DNA from: Nereocystis luetkeana
Lineage: Eukaryota; Sar; Phaeophyceae; Laminariales; Laminariaceae
Length of the DNA: 64,000 nt
NCBI GenBank assembly: GCA_031213475.1
Contig: JARUPZ010000026.1
Coordinates: 6,369,785 to 6,433,784 of the forward strand
Direction: 5' to 3'
Below the pieces are notes generated by a model. That model saw only the letters and a list, made by a program, of their open reading frames with translations. It searched no databases and was not told the origin of the DNA. Positions 42,236 through 51,725 of the stretch are shown here, one piece after another (position 1 is the stretch's first letter; the number at the start of each line of letters is the position of its first letter). A program made the position numbers and the translations under genes.

Positions 42236-42582
42236 CAGGCGTTTCCGTAGGAAAAAACATTTTTTTTTCTTCGTTTTTCTGTTTTCTGAACGAAACGGGT
42301 ACAATAGGTATGACACGTAGTCCAAGGCATGTCTGCAAAAACAGTTTGCGCAAATATTCAAAGAATTGCTAAGGATCAATGTCGAGCAACAGTTGACGCT
42401 GCAAGTCGAAGGATACTGAAACCAAGTAATTTCGTGAAATAACGATGAAATCGACGTTTTCCCCACGAAAGCTCAGACGTTCACGCGTTTTTTTCAAAAT
42501 GAGGCTCCGAAACTTCGCACACACTTTTCCGTGCCAATATGCCGATGGGAGGGCGCAAGTTTTTTTCGTAGTTGTTCGCCAT
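42236..42582. other. no recognisable feature
   Basis: Nothing supportable. Confidence 0.35.
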
Positions 42583-42586
42583 TTAA

Positions 42587-42675
42587 CCCGTTCAGAACCG
42601 CAGTCCCGTTTTGGGGACAAAGCACTCAAATTGCAAGTAGTTTGCCCCCAAAACGGGACTGATGTTATAAAAGGG
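42587..42675. mobile_element. R1 MITE with TTAA on both sides
   Basis: TTAA 42583-42586 and 42676-42679. The arms CCCGTTCAGAACCGCAGTCC and GATGTTATAAAAGGG have unequal decay. Confidence 0.87.
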
Positions 42676-42679
42676 TTAA

Positions 42680-42980
42680 TAGATATCCGGGGTCTCCGAA
42701 AGCCCAATATTCAGAAAACTCAAAGACCACAGACAACTGGCGGGAAAAAAACAAAATGCACCCCCTCGGCTTAAGGGCACACGGAAGAAGGTGTGTGCGA
42801 AGTTGCAGGGTATGCATAACTAAAAAAAACGGCGTTGACTCTTTCCTTATTCCAAACACATTTCTGACGGAATCCCTTTACCAGCTCGTTCGTACATTAT
42901 CTGTGATTTCAGCACACCCGGTGCCCGCGTCCTGGGTATTTTTATTTATCCTATCTATATCTATTTGCGGAATACCATAT
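42680..42980. other. no recognisable feature
   Basis: Nothing supportable. Confidence 0.35.
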
Positions 42981-43085
42981 TCAATACCAGGTACCACAGG
43001 TAGGACCTAAGGGACGCCCAAAAACCTATCTATTTCGCTATTTTTATTAACAATATTTGGTCCTATTTACTATGGTCCCCCGTAA
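42981..43085. mobile_element. R2 MITE with an altered left end
   Basis: The right two thirds match R2 (AACAATATTTGGTCCTA, CTATGGTCCCCCGTAA). The left end, which should read TTACGGGGGACCATAG, is replaced by sequence containing TACCAGGTA. Confidence 0.7.
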
Positions 43086-43689
43086 TGGAGAGATTGATTT
43101 TCTTCGTGTTGTGTCCGGTTCGGTTCCACGTATACTGGCTTTGTGTCACCATTGCCCGTAGGCGAAAAATTGCCAGAAGGTTCTCTTACTGCGCCCGATG
43201 ATCTCTGTCCTAGACAAAATGGGGCAGGGGGGTCTGAGCCCGCCGCGTTCTGCTTGATGACGAGAGCTGCGATTCTTCCGAATTTAACGGGCATGCTGTC
43301 CGGTTGATCTGGCCCGGGGCCGTGGAGTCAGCACTGACTTGCTCGACGGTCAGTGGCAGGCGTCTCCTGTTCCACCGGAGCCGAAGGAGCGCTGCGCACG
43401 TGGAGAGGTGTGCGCAAAGACGAAAGAGGGCCTGCAGACCATGTAGACGAAACGACTTCGAGAACGGTGCTCGGGTGGTGGGCAACAAAGGGTCCACCGG
43501 AGAGGGCTTCCGTCTTGCAGGCCTGGTGGGGAAGGGGGACGAGGTAGCTAATCTTGTCGGCTCCTCCTTGATAGGAAAAGGGTGGAGCGGCCACCGTTAT
43601 TGCGAAGAAACGCCGAGTCGAGCTTTAACCGAGATCTCGGGGTTTCAGTGTTACAGCCTTCCCGCACCTCAAACCGACCGCCACCGCAT
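43086..43689. other. GC-rich stretch, unidentified
   Basis: GC-rich compared with its flanks, with overlapping frames on both strands and no motif. It precedes an LTR element fragment and may be interior sequence of that element or of a relative, but I could not align it. Confidence 0.3.
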
Positions 43690-44005
43690 GGCCACCCTCG
43701 CTGAAAAAAACGACTCTAGTTTTTTGGTATTCACTTTTCGCGTTCCCACGCATCTTCCTCGCTCCCTCCCCCCCCGTTGCGGGTGGCATTGCGATGGCTT
43801 TCGTTGACAATTTCTGCCCCTTCAGGTTATTATATCTATTTTTTTAACGTACTTCGCCGGCTTCGTTTCCTTGCCATTCTGAGATGTATGTGGGAGTGGG
43901 TTTTGAGGAGCCGCATCTTCGACTCATGTTCTAGTTCGTGGAATCGGGGTTTCCATGATTTTCCCATAATTCTGCATGTGTGTACGGCTCATGAGAGTGG
44001 GATAG
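43690..44005 (+). repeat. LTR element 3 fragment: 3' untranslated part
   Basis: TTGCGGGTGGCATTGCGATG, TTTTGAGGAGCCGCATCTTC and TGTGTACGGCTCATGAGAG parallel 62720-62950 of the large element. It ends in a purine-rich GAGAGTGGGATAG just before the LTR. Confidence 0.7.
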
Positions 44006-44292
44006 TGTTATGATACTGCCTTGAATAAGGTTGAAAGCCCGTTAATTACGTAATTACCTAGGCTGAAGCACTGGGATCGTATTTGTAGTACTTGGAAGGC
44101 GTATATTGTACGTAGAAAACCAGGGGGGGTTTTCAGAGGCGCACGAGCTTGTGGTATCAGTCTCCCCGTGCACGGAAGGAAAAAAGCTGCTCTTCTTCTA
44201 TCTCTCAAGCAAACAACACACGTGGGTACCAACGAGTACCGACTTAATGGGCAAACCTGTCCAGGGATACGAAGTGTCCTGCCTGCTGCGTT
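44006..44292 (+). repeat. LTR of element 3
   Basis: TGTTATGATACTGCCTTG, GGATCGTATTTGTAGTAC, GTCTCCCCGTGCACG, GGCAAACCTGTCCAGGG match 55433-55669 and 62951-63193. The last bases are replaced, so the right end is approximate. Confidence 0.75.
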
Positions 44293-44635
44293 ATATATAT
44301 ATGGTAAGAAAATGATACCGATGTACCACGGCGGCGGTGGTCCTGGGTATTTTTATTTTATCCTGGCTAAAGAAATACAACGTCTTCGTGTTAAACATGG
44401 TATTAATAGTAAGTAAATTATACTTCTTTTTTATTATTTATTTGCCTTCTGACAATGTGCAGGGCGTTGCTCATTCAAAATGAAAAAGCTGACGTAATTC
44501 ATCGAATACCACTAACTTCATCTAACCAATTCTCCTTCCCTGCGTATACTCACTTGAATAGGCACCCCCACCATTTACCGAGATATTTTACCTATTAATA
44601 CTATGTATGTAAATTATACCATTATACATTATACC
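44293..44635. other. no gene; LINE-C tip at 44425-44455
   Basis: TTATTATTTATTTGCCTTCTGACAATG is broken here as an ATT-like run and CCTTCTGACAATGTGCAGG, the complement of a LINE-C end. The rest is unrecognised. Confidence 0.4.
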
Positions 44636-45022
44636 CAGCTCGTTCTTTTTCAAGTGTTGGCCACCTCGCCTGCGGGGGGGGGGGGCACGACAGATTGTTT
44701 CTCTTAGATTTTGCTTTCATTTTTTTCTTTTCTATTTCGATTTGTCTACCTTGTTTTTGTTTTCTCTTTGATTGTTTCTTTTCGTTTCACTAGTTCATAG
44801 ATTGCGTATGTCGTGCCTTTCGTATCTATTAATAGTATGATGACATGGCTTTGCATTGCCCACTGCAGTGCACACTGCACACGTGGCAACGTAGTATCTC
44901 TGTGGCGTAGCTGTGACCACAGAACTTGTATCTCTTCTAGGATTATAGAATCGGCACGGACACTGGTTGTGCTGGATGTCGACGGGTAGAAATAACGGTT
45001 TAATGTGAAGAACACACACACA
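44636..45022 (+). repeat. LINE-A 3' tail, truncated copy
   Basis: CAGCTCGTTCTTTTTCAAG to GAAGAACACACACACAC, without the SINE found in the 41-kb copy. A TATTAATA at 44827-44834 is a gain relative to that copy. Confidence 0.88.
44827..44834. repeat. micro-insertion TATTAATA in LINE-A tail
   Basis: CGTATCTATTAATAGTATGA here, against CGTATCTAGTATGATGAC at 41468-41485 (and the complement at 45585-45600). TTAATA was gained at a TA. Confidence 0.8.
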
Positions 45023-45109
45023 CATACCCTTGGCGGCGGTGGTACAGCAATATCGATACCGGGTACCCGCCAAGGTATGTACTGCGATGTTGGTTTGTGG
45101 AATCCATCC

Positions 45110-45375
45110 AATAGAAACCCACACCGATGGCGTGGGGATGGAGCTTGGATGCAGTTTAGGATTTAAGGATAGAACGTAATGAGACGGAAGGAGCAAATAC
45201 AGCAAATAGAGTAGACAAGCCGAAAAGTTGGCACGGAAGGGAGGTAGACTTGGTGCATGGGTTTCCTTTTGTTTCCGATGTTTTCTTCTTTCGGGAAAGT
45301 TATGAGTGATCCATATTGAAGATCATGCTGCACATTGTCAGATGGCAAGAGGAATAATAATAATAGTAACAACAA
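45110..45375 (+). repeat. LINE-C 3' end, truncated copy with AAT tail
   Basis: It begins within the last LINE-C codons (CCGATGGCGTGGGGATGGAG) and runs through to GGCAAGAGGAATAATAAT. It lies between two LINE-A tails that point at each other. Confidence 0.85.
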
Positions 45376-45403
45376 CGTGTTCTGGAGCATCCCGTATGAT
45401 ATG

Positions 45404-45916
45404 TGTGTGTGTTCTTCACATTAAACCGATTTTTCTACCCGTCGACATCCAGCACAACCAGTGTCCGTGCCGATTCTTCAATCCTAGAAGAGATACAAGT
45501 TCTGTGGTCACAAAGCTACGCCACAGAGATACTACGTTGCCACGTGTGCAGTGTGCACTGCAGTGGGCAATGCAAAGCCATGTCATCATACTAGATACGA
45601 CAGGCACGACATACGCAATCTATGAAATAGTGAAACGAAAAGAAACAATCAGAGAGAAAACAAAAACAAGGTAGACAAATCGAAAGAGAAAAAGAAGAAA
45701 AATGAAAGCAAAATCTAAGAGAAACAATCTGTCGTGACCCCCCCCGCAGGCGAGGTGGCCAACACTTGAAAAAGAACGAGCTGGAGAAAAGAAAGAAAAA
45801 TAAAATAAAATAAGAAAAAAACACCACTGCTTGTAAACAGAGTAAGACAAAGAACCAAGGAAAAAAGTAACAAGGAAAAATAACAAAGGGAAAATAACAG
45901 GCAGACCAAAGCCCAA
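45404..45916 (-). repeat. LINE-A 3' region, longer truncated copy
   Basis: The complement extends from the GGGCTTTGGTCTGCCTG equivalent of 41163 to the (AC)n end. It is useful as an uninterrupted reference for the 3' region. Confidence 0.88.
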
Positions 45917-45947
45917 CTACCCGGTATATAGTAACAACTATAATGTA

Positions 45948-46052
45948 GTACCGGGGGGCCATAGTAAACAGGACCAAATTTTGTTGGTAAATATAGGGGA
46001 AAATATAGATTTTTGTGAACACCGTAGGTCCTACTACTATGGTCCCCCGCGG
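45948..46052. mobile_element. R2 MITE, diverged
   Basis: It aligns to R2 over 105 bp (GGGGGGCCATAGTAAACAGG, CCGTAGGTCCTACTACTATG). The ends have changed to GTACCGGGG and CCCCGCGG. Confidence 0.78.
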
Positions 46053-46085
46053 TAGTAAATAGTAGCAGGTACCACGTTGTCCCAA

Positions 46086-46173
46086 CCTTTTTAGAACCGT
46101 AGTCCCGTTTTGGGGACAAACTACTTGAATTTTGAGTGGTTTGTCCCCAAAACGGGACTGCGGTTCTAAAGGG
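46086..46173. mobile_element. R1 MITE
   Basis: CCTTTTTAGAACCGTAGTCC and GGACTGCGGTTCTAAAGGG form nearly perfect arms. Flanking TTAA is lost. Confidence 0.85.
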
Positions 46174-46560
46174 CCGTTTATACATTCAATATAAACGGCA
46201 TTTGGGGACTGGTATATATCGAACCAAGCACACATACCAGGGTACATATTATACTCGTACGTATTTCGTACTCCAGGAGTAATGAATACCTGGTACCACA
46301 GCAGTTTTTTCGTGCTTTTTACCGGAACCTCTCATGAACAGTACCCAACCCAAACTGTAAACTATTAATACCTCTCTTCGTATCTTGTCGGTATTCCGCT
46401 GTACGCCGCTGCCGACATGTCACTACCTCGATTCATGTGCGATGAATGAATTCGGTTTTCTCCTTCTCCCTCTGTCTTTTACGATGTACCAACGTGCGCC
46501 TTCAGAGGGATATGTTTGTAGTATTGTAGTATTTGCATGAAGAATCGGCACGGTCGGGGC

Positions 46561-46655
46561 GTGTGTGTTCTTCATGTCAAACCGCGTTCTTTCTGCCCGT
46601 CGACATCTAGGCCAGCACAACCAGTGTCCGTCCCAATTCTTCAACACTGTAGATG
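46561..46655 (-). repeat. LINE-A 3' tip
   Basis: GTGTGTTCTTCATGTCAAACC, CCCGTCGACATCTAGG and CAGTGTCCGTCCCAATTCTT in tip order. Confidence 0.65.
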
Positions 46656-46705
46656 GAGAGATGAAACTTCTGCGTAGGTGGTGTGGGTGTTGAATTTCAC
46701 ATTAA

Positions 46706-46794
46706 CCCCTTTAGAACCGCAGTCCCGTTTCGGGGACAAACTACTTGAAATTTGAGTGGTTTGTCCCCAAAACGGGACGGCGGTTCTAAAAGGC
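46706..46794. mobile_element. R1 MITE
   Basis: Left TTAA at 46702-46705. CCCCTTTAGAACCGCAGTCC and GGACGGCGGTTCTAAAAGG. The right TTAA is lost. Confidence 0.87.
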
Positions 46795-46879
46795 CTTCCT
46801 ACCCAGCCTTATTACCAGTACACCCGGCAGTGTTCGAGTGTCCTTGCCAATTCTTCAATCCTAGAGTTCGGCGCGTGTT

Positions 46880-47025
46880 GTGGGTGTTATCTTGACATTA
46901 AATCGACTTTTCTATCCAGCTTTTATCAGTGCACCCAGTCAGTGTCCGTCCTGATTCCTTATTTTTTTTTTTTTTTTTTTTTTTTTCCTTATACATACCG
47001 GAGAGATACAATTTATGTGGTCAGT
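46880..47025 (-). repeat. diverged LINE-A tip with poly(T) expansion
   Basis: GACATTAAATCGACTTTTC, GTCAGTGTCCGTCCTGATTC, then a T tract (46965-46986) and GAGAGATACAATTTATG. Confidence 0.5.
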
Positions 47026-47159
47026 GATCATAGACTACTAACGGAAGACCAAGAAGAAAAATAACCCCAAAAAAAAATCATGGGTCGAAGCAAGTAAAAT
47101 AAATGCCTGTGGTAACAAAACTAGACTTGTACGCCACAGAGATACTGCACTGTACCTTG

Positions 47160-47249
47160 TCACTTTTAGAACCGCAGTCCCGTTTTGGGGAAAAACTACT
47201 TGAAATTTGAGTGCTTTGTCCCCAAAACGGAACTGCGGTTCTAAAAGGG
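47160..47249. mobile_element. R1 MITE
   Basis: CACTTTTAGAACCGCAGTCC to GCGGTTCTAAAAGGG, with TTAA at 47250-47253 on the right. Confidence 0.85.
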
Positions 47250-47264
47250 TTAAGCAGAATAGAC

Positions 47265-47309
47265 AATCGACGGGTAGAAAGAACGGTATAATGTGAAGAA
47301 CACACACAA
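47265..47309 (+). repeat. LINE-A 3' tip next to an older LINE-A body
   Basis: CGACGGGTAGAAAGAACGG and ATGTGAAGAACACACACA. Confidence 0.65.
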
Positions 47310-47494
47310 TGCAATACTCAGGGCATGCCAATTGGAAAAAGCTGTTGGGCCAGATGACCCCACGGCCGAACTCCCAAACATCGACCGCCCCGCATTCTCC
47401 CAGTAGGGCTTTCACAACATCCTTGTCTACGTTTCAGGAACAGGAGAAGTCCCCCAGCAATGGAAAGATGCGATCATCAAGACCCTTCACAATG

Positions 47495-47797
47495 CATGTC
47501 GTATCTAGTATGTTGACATGGCATTGTATCGCCCACCGCTGTGCTTACTGCATACCACGTGGCAACGTAGTATCTCTGCTGTGGCGTAGCTTTGTGACCA
47601 CATAACTATTACGGGGGACCATAGTTAACAGGACCTATGGTATACATGAAAACCTATATGTTTAGCCATTTTTACTAACAATATTTGGTCCTGTTAACTA
47701 TGGCCCCCGTAAAATAGTATCTCTTCTAGGATTGAAGAATCGGCACGGACACTGGTTGTGCTGGATGTCGACGGGTAGAAAGAACTAAGAACACACA
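47495..47797 (+). mobile_element. LINE-A tail inserted into an older LINE-A, with target duplication
   Basis: CACAATG at 47488-47494 and 47798-47804 brackets the insert. The insert begins CATGTCGTATCTAG and ends in (AC)n, and part of the right CACAATG could belong to that tail. The undisturbed sequence CCTTCACAAAAAGAAGG is at 39092. Confidence 0.78.
47609..47712. mobile_element. R2 MITE nested in the inserted LINE-A tail
   Basis: TTACGGGGGACCATAGTTAA to GCCCCCGTAA, TA at the left and TA two bases beyond the right end. The unoccupied sequence CACAGAACTTGTATCTC is at 41561-41577. Confidence 0.87.
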
Positions 47798-48268
47798 CAC
47801 AATGTAAAGGACCAAACCGAACAGATTGCAACAACTATACGAAGAAAGGGATTTCGCTTGTTGCCCACGCAGGCACAGCGTTCTTGAAAATCGCCGCGTC
47901 CAACTTCACCTGTTACAGCAACCACTGCGAGACCGAGGGATTATTCCAGGGGGAACACTGCGGCTTCCGCCCCGCATGATCAACGATTGATGATACGTTT
48001 TTCGCCGTGCGCCGGTTCCAAGAGCTCGGACGACAGGGGAACCCCCCCCCCCCGGTACGTGTGTTTCATCGATCTGCAAAAAGCGTACGACTCTGTCGAC
48101 CGAGAGAGCTGTTGTGGGAGGTACTCACACGCTCTGTTGTACCAACCAAGATGCTCACAAGTATCCGCAAACATTCCACGAAGGCGTGCGGGCTCGCGGG
48201 CGTAGTGCGCAGGGATGGCGGCGAGCACACTCACACAGCAGCAGTGGTTCAATGTCACGCAGGGGCTG

Positions 48269-48615
48269 GTCGCCCCGGTGGTTCAAGTGGTTAACCTCGA
48301 ATTCTACTTGTTTGAGTCCTGGGTTCGAGCCCCAGGTGGGTCGGACTTTACTTTATTTGCAGAAATAAATTTTAAAAAAATGATTCAATCGTTGAGAGCG
48401 CCTTGCAGCGTGGGTAGGCACAATTCGATGCGAGTCGACGAGGGAAGAAAAGGCTGAAATCTTCTCGCGATAAAAATGAAGGCACGTACCGTAGCGGGAA
48501 GGGGGTAGAAGAGCCTGCTATGTGACCCCGGATCTGAGTTACGAGTGTGAAGGAGAGAGAGAAGAAGATGTGCGAAGATAATAAATGGGATGAGAAAAAA
48601 AAAAAAAAAAAAAAA
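48269..48615 (+). mobile_element. SINE R4, full-length, with poly(A) and target duplication
   Basis: GGGGCTG at 48262-48268 and at 48616-48622 flank the element. The LINE-A reference has one copy of it (CACGCAGGGGCTGCGG near 39507). The head starts GTCGCCCCGGTGGTTCAAG, a T-arm CTGGG-TTCGAGC-CCCAG is intact, and about twenty A end the element. The short tract GCTGG before the head makes the exact left edge uncertain by a few bases. Confidence 0.92.
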
Positions 48616-48689
48616 GGGGCTGCGGCAAAAGGCTTTCGTGCTATCACCGTGTTGTTACTCTGTGCAACGTGTTCTTCGCTGCGTACAGG

Positions 48690-48879
48690 TACGCTTCAGC
48701 AAAGACGAAGCCGTCGCCAGGGATCTGGTTCGACTCAATGATGCTGGGGTAGTCGGAACAGACGAGCAGGAGCCGTTGACATGGTACGCTTCAGCAAAGA
48801 CGAAGCCGTCGCCAGGGATCTGGTTCGACTCAATGACGTTGGGGTAGTCGGAACAGACGAGCAGGAGCCGTTGACACGT
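48690..48879 (+). repeat. 95-bp tandem duplication in the dead LINE-A
   Basis: TACGCTTCAGCAAAGACG is repeated at 48690 and 48785 with two differences between units (GATGCTGGGG and GACGTTGGGG). Confidence 0.88.
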
Positions 48880-50151
48880 GCGACGGGCTGCATGGGGCAC
48901 GTTATACGCCGGGGACGCAGGAATTGTCTTGAAGTCGGCTGAAGGGCTCGCTAAAATGATCGACAGTCGAAGCGGCTGTCTTCGCTGTTCGAAGCAGCAG
49001 GCCTTACAGTATCGGAAAATAAGACACAGACAACCCCTGTACGAACACCAAACCAGACAACCCTCGCCCCAAAGGCCGTCACCGAAGCTGCAACCTCAAG
49101 AATAAACAGACGGCTCAGTTCTTATACCTAGGCATCGTTTTCCACGAAAAACGCTGTGACCTTCTCGCTCGAAATCGACCGACGGATCCGTCCCATGCGG
49201 GCATGCCTCAAACAGTTCGGCCCGGAGTTGTGTGATAGGATGGCCGCCACGCTTTAGCCTGAAAGTCCGAATGCTGAAGGCCGAGGTGGATGAAACCCTA
49301 CTGCTGCACGGGTGTTTGACATGAACCCTTAGATCGAGCGAAAACACTTAGTCAGCCAAGCTTCAACGGCTCACCACCACACAAGTCCTCTTGCGAGTGG
49401 CTTCCAGGGCCGTCTTCGCACTGACCATGCCATTCTCTCGCACGCGAAGGTCCTCAAGATGACACGTTGCGAGAGCATCGAAACGGCCATCCGTAAACGG
49501 TGGCTCTTTTTTGCAGAGGCCGTGGCGCGGCAAACATAAGGAGCGATTCTCCAGTCGGGTAGTGTTCGGGACGATGGCTGGTGGGGAGAACCCAAGACCT
49601 GGCGGACAGTTCAAGACTTGACATAGATGCGTAGTCGAAGACCTTACGGAATTCCGAGCCACCGAAGGATCAAGGGAACGCTCCCCCTCGGTGTTTGGAG
49701 TTGAAGCCGCGCTGTGGCCCACCGCAGTAAAAAGGCGAGGAAGTGGTACCGGGGGGCCTTGCAGCAGCGAACGGTTCATGGTGAGGTGGCACGAGGATGA
49801 GGCACAGCGCCGTGCATCCGCCATGGGTGGCACCCAAGGGAATGGGGGGAGGAGGGGCAACAGGAGGAATTGAAGGGAAACCGCGGTGGACGAAAGTACT
49901 GGTAGGAATGAAACCGCAGACAGGGTAGCAAGGCACCACGCCGACTATTAAAAGTGGAACATGTCTAATTGGTATAATCTACTTCTACCAACTGCTGCTG
50001 AAGCTGGTTCGAGCGTTATGTTTTATTTTTCGTTTTGCGCTTTGGGTCCTCCGTGGTTTTCTTATTGTTACATATATTTTGTCTTTCTTCTTGTCCTTAT
50101 GGCAGGAGTCTTGTGGCGTGGGTGGATGACGAGCCTGATTTGCTTGTTACT

Positions 50152-50160
50152 TACCTGGTA
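50152..50160. repeat. micro-insertion TACCTGGTA in LINE-A 3' region
   Basis: TTACTTACCTGGTATTGTC here, against GTTTCGTATTGTCTGAC at 41011-41027. CCTGGTA was gained at a TA. Confidence 0.75.
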
Positions 50161-50249
50161 TTGTCTAACGCATCCTCTCCGAGGTTGGGGCATAGTTGAC
50201 GAACGCAGGGCGGAGACGGTAGACAGGGTGTGTGCGGTTCTTGTCGCCA

Positions 50250-50900
50250 GGTATTTCTACCCGTCGATATCCTGCACAACTCCGTGCCGATTCTTCAATC
50301 CTAGAGAGATACAAGTTTGTGACTAATAGATACTACATTGCCACGTATTGTATGCAGTAAGCACAGTGAACAATGCAGTGCCTTGCCATCATACTGGTTA
50401 CGACAGGCACGACCTACACATTCTATGAAAAAGAGAAAACCTCAAGAAAACAAAGCAAAACAAAAACACAGAAGACGAATCGAAAGAGGAAAAGAAAAAA
50501 GAAAAAATAAGAGAAGAAATAAATAGAAGGAAAAAACACCTGTCGTGCCCCCCCGCAGGGGATGTAGGAAAAAACACCTGTCGTGCCCCCCCGCAGGGGA
50601 TGTGAAAGACACTTGGAAGGAACGAGCTGAAGAAAAAGAAAAGGAAAAAAACACCACCACTTGTACTTGCTCGTAAACAGAGCAAGGCTAGGAACCAAGG
50701 GAAACTAACAGGCAAACCAAAGCACAAAGCACCCGCCCCAGGTAGCGGTAGCAGCAGCAAGGTACCAGACCGACTATTAATAGTATGTAGAACCTGGCTA
50801 TGCTACGCGTCCCACAAGGGTGCTTTCTTTTTTTGTGCTTCGGTTCGCCTGTTATTTTCCTTGGTTCTTTTACGTAGTCTTTGTCCGTTTATATCATATG
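50250..50900 (-). repeat. LINE-A 3' region, truncated copy
   Basis: It starts with TTTCTACCCGTCGATATCC and runs through CACGACCTACACATTC into the upstream part of the 3' region. A segment of about 41 bp (AACACCTGTCGTGCC onward) is duplicated in tandem near 50535-50615. Confidence 0.75.
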
Positions 50901-50923
50901 TAAAGCAGTAGGTAGTGGTGTTG

Positions 50924-51011
50924 TTTTTTAGAACCGTAGTCCCATTTTGGGGGCCAAACTACTTGAAAATTGAGTGGTTTGTCCCCAAAGCGGGACTGCG
51001 GTTCTAAAGGG
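50924..51011. mobile_element. R1 MITE
   Basis: TTTTTTAGAACCGTAGTCCC and GGGACTGCGGTTCTAAAGGG, right flank TTAC. Confidence 0.82.
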
Positions 51012-51039
51012 TTACGGTCTCTGCCATACATCCCCTGCG

Positions 51040-51320
51040 GCAGGGCACGACAGCAGTTTTTTTTCTCATTTATTTTCTGTTTCGATTTTATTTTTATTTT
51101 TTGAAAAAAAATCATTTCGTTTCTATATTTCATAGAATGTGTATGTTGTGCATTTCTTATCCCCATTACTGGATCACAATAATGCACTGCTGTATGTGAC
51201 GTAGTTTTGCGACCACATAATTTGTACCAGGTATCTCTCTACGATCGAGGAATTGGCACGGACACTGGTTGTGCTAAATAGTAAACGTCGACGGGTAGAA
51301 AGAACGCACGCACACACACT
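51040..51320 (+). repeat. LINE-A 3' tail, truncated copy
   Basis: CAGGGCACGACAGCAG, CATAGAATGTGTATGTTGTG, GGCACGGACACTGGTTGTG, GTCGACGGGTAGAAAGAAC, then CACACACAC. A TACCAGGTA at 51225-51233 is a gain relative to other copies. Confidence 0.82.
51225..51233. repeat. micro-insertion TACCAGGTA in LINE-A tail
   Basis: ATTTGTACCAGGTATCTC here, against ACTTGTATCTCTTC at 41567-41580. The gain is exactly CCAGGTA. Confidence 0.82.
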
Positions 51321-51437
51321 TACATGTGTTATCACATACCTGGTACCGGATACGACAGGACGACATACACATTATATGAAAGAGAGAAAACAAACAAACA
51401 ACACAAACCGAGAAGTCGGAAGAAAAGAAGGGACAAG

Positions 51438-51665
51438 AAGTGCTGGATGTCGACGATTAGAATAATGGTTCATCAAGGTACCCTGGCTTTTCACTTGCTT
51501 GGCACTTGAATTTGCGTTTATTTTTAATTTTTTTGGTATTCCTGTCTTCCTCTGTTTCACAGTCTGTGACCACAGAATCATCTCTCTGGGATAAATAAGG
51601 AATCAGGACCGACGCTGGGTGTGCTGATGAACCTGGGTAGAAAGGACGATTGAATGTGAAGACAA
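51438..51665 (+). repeat. diverged LINE-A tip fragments
   Basis: GTGCTGGATGTCGACGATTA and, later, GTGACCACAGAATC, GCTGGGTGTGCTGATG and GATTGAATGTGAAG. A partial R1 arm (GAACCGCACTCCCG) follows at about 51677. Confidence 0.5.
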
Positions 51666-51725
51666 CAACAACAAGAACCGCACTCCCGTGTTGGGGGCAA
51701 ACTACCTGGAATTTGACGGGTGTCA

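Larger units (their letters stand above)
47320..50240 (+). pseudogene. older LINE-A copy, decayed, with three nested insertions
   Basis: It follows the best copy from the RT approach region (GGAAAAAGCTGTTGGGCCAG against 38948) to the C-terminal block and 3' region (about 40640 and beyond). The catalytic FIDLQKAYDSVDR equivalent is visible near 48064-48105 and a degraded tyrosine box near 48900. Frames shift many times. Insertions: a LINE-A tail at 47495-47797, itself split by an R2 MITE, and a SINE at 48269-48615. A 95-bp tandem duplication lies at 48690-48879. It lacks the endonuclease and is clearly dead. Confidence 0.82.
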
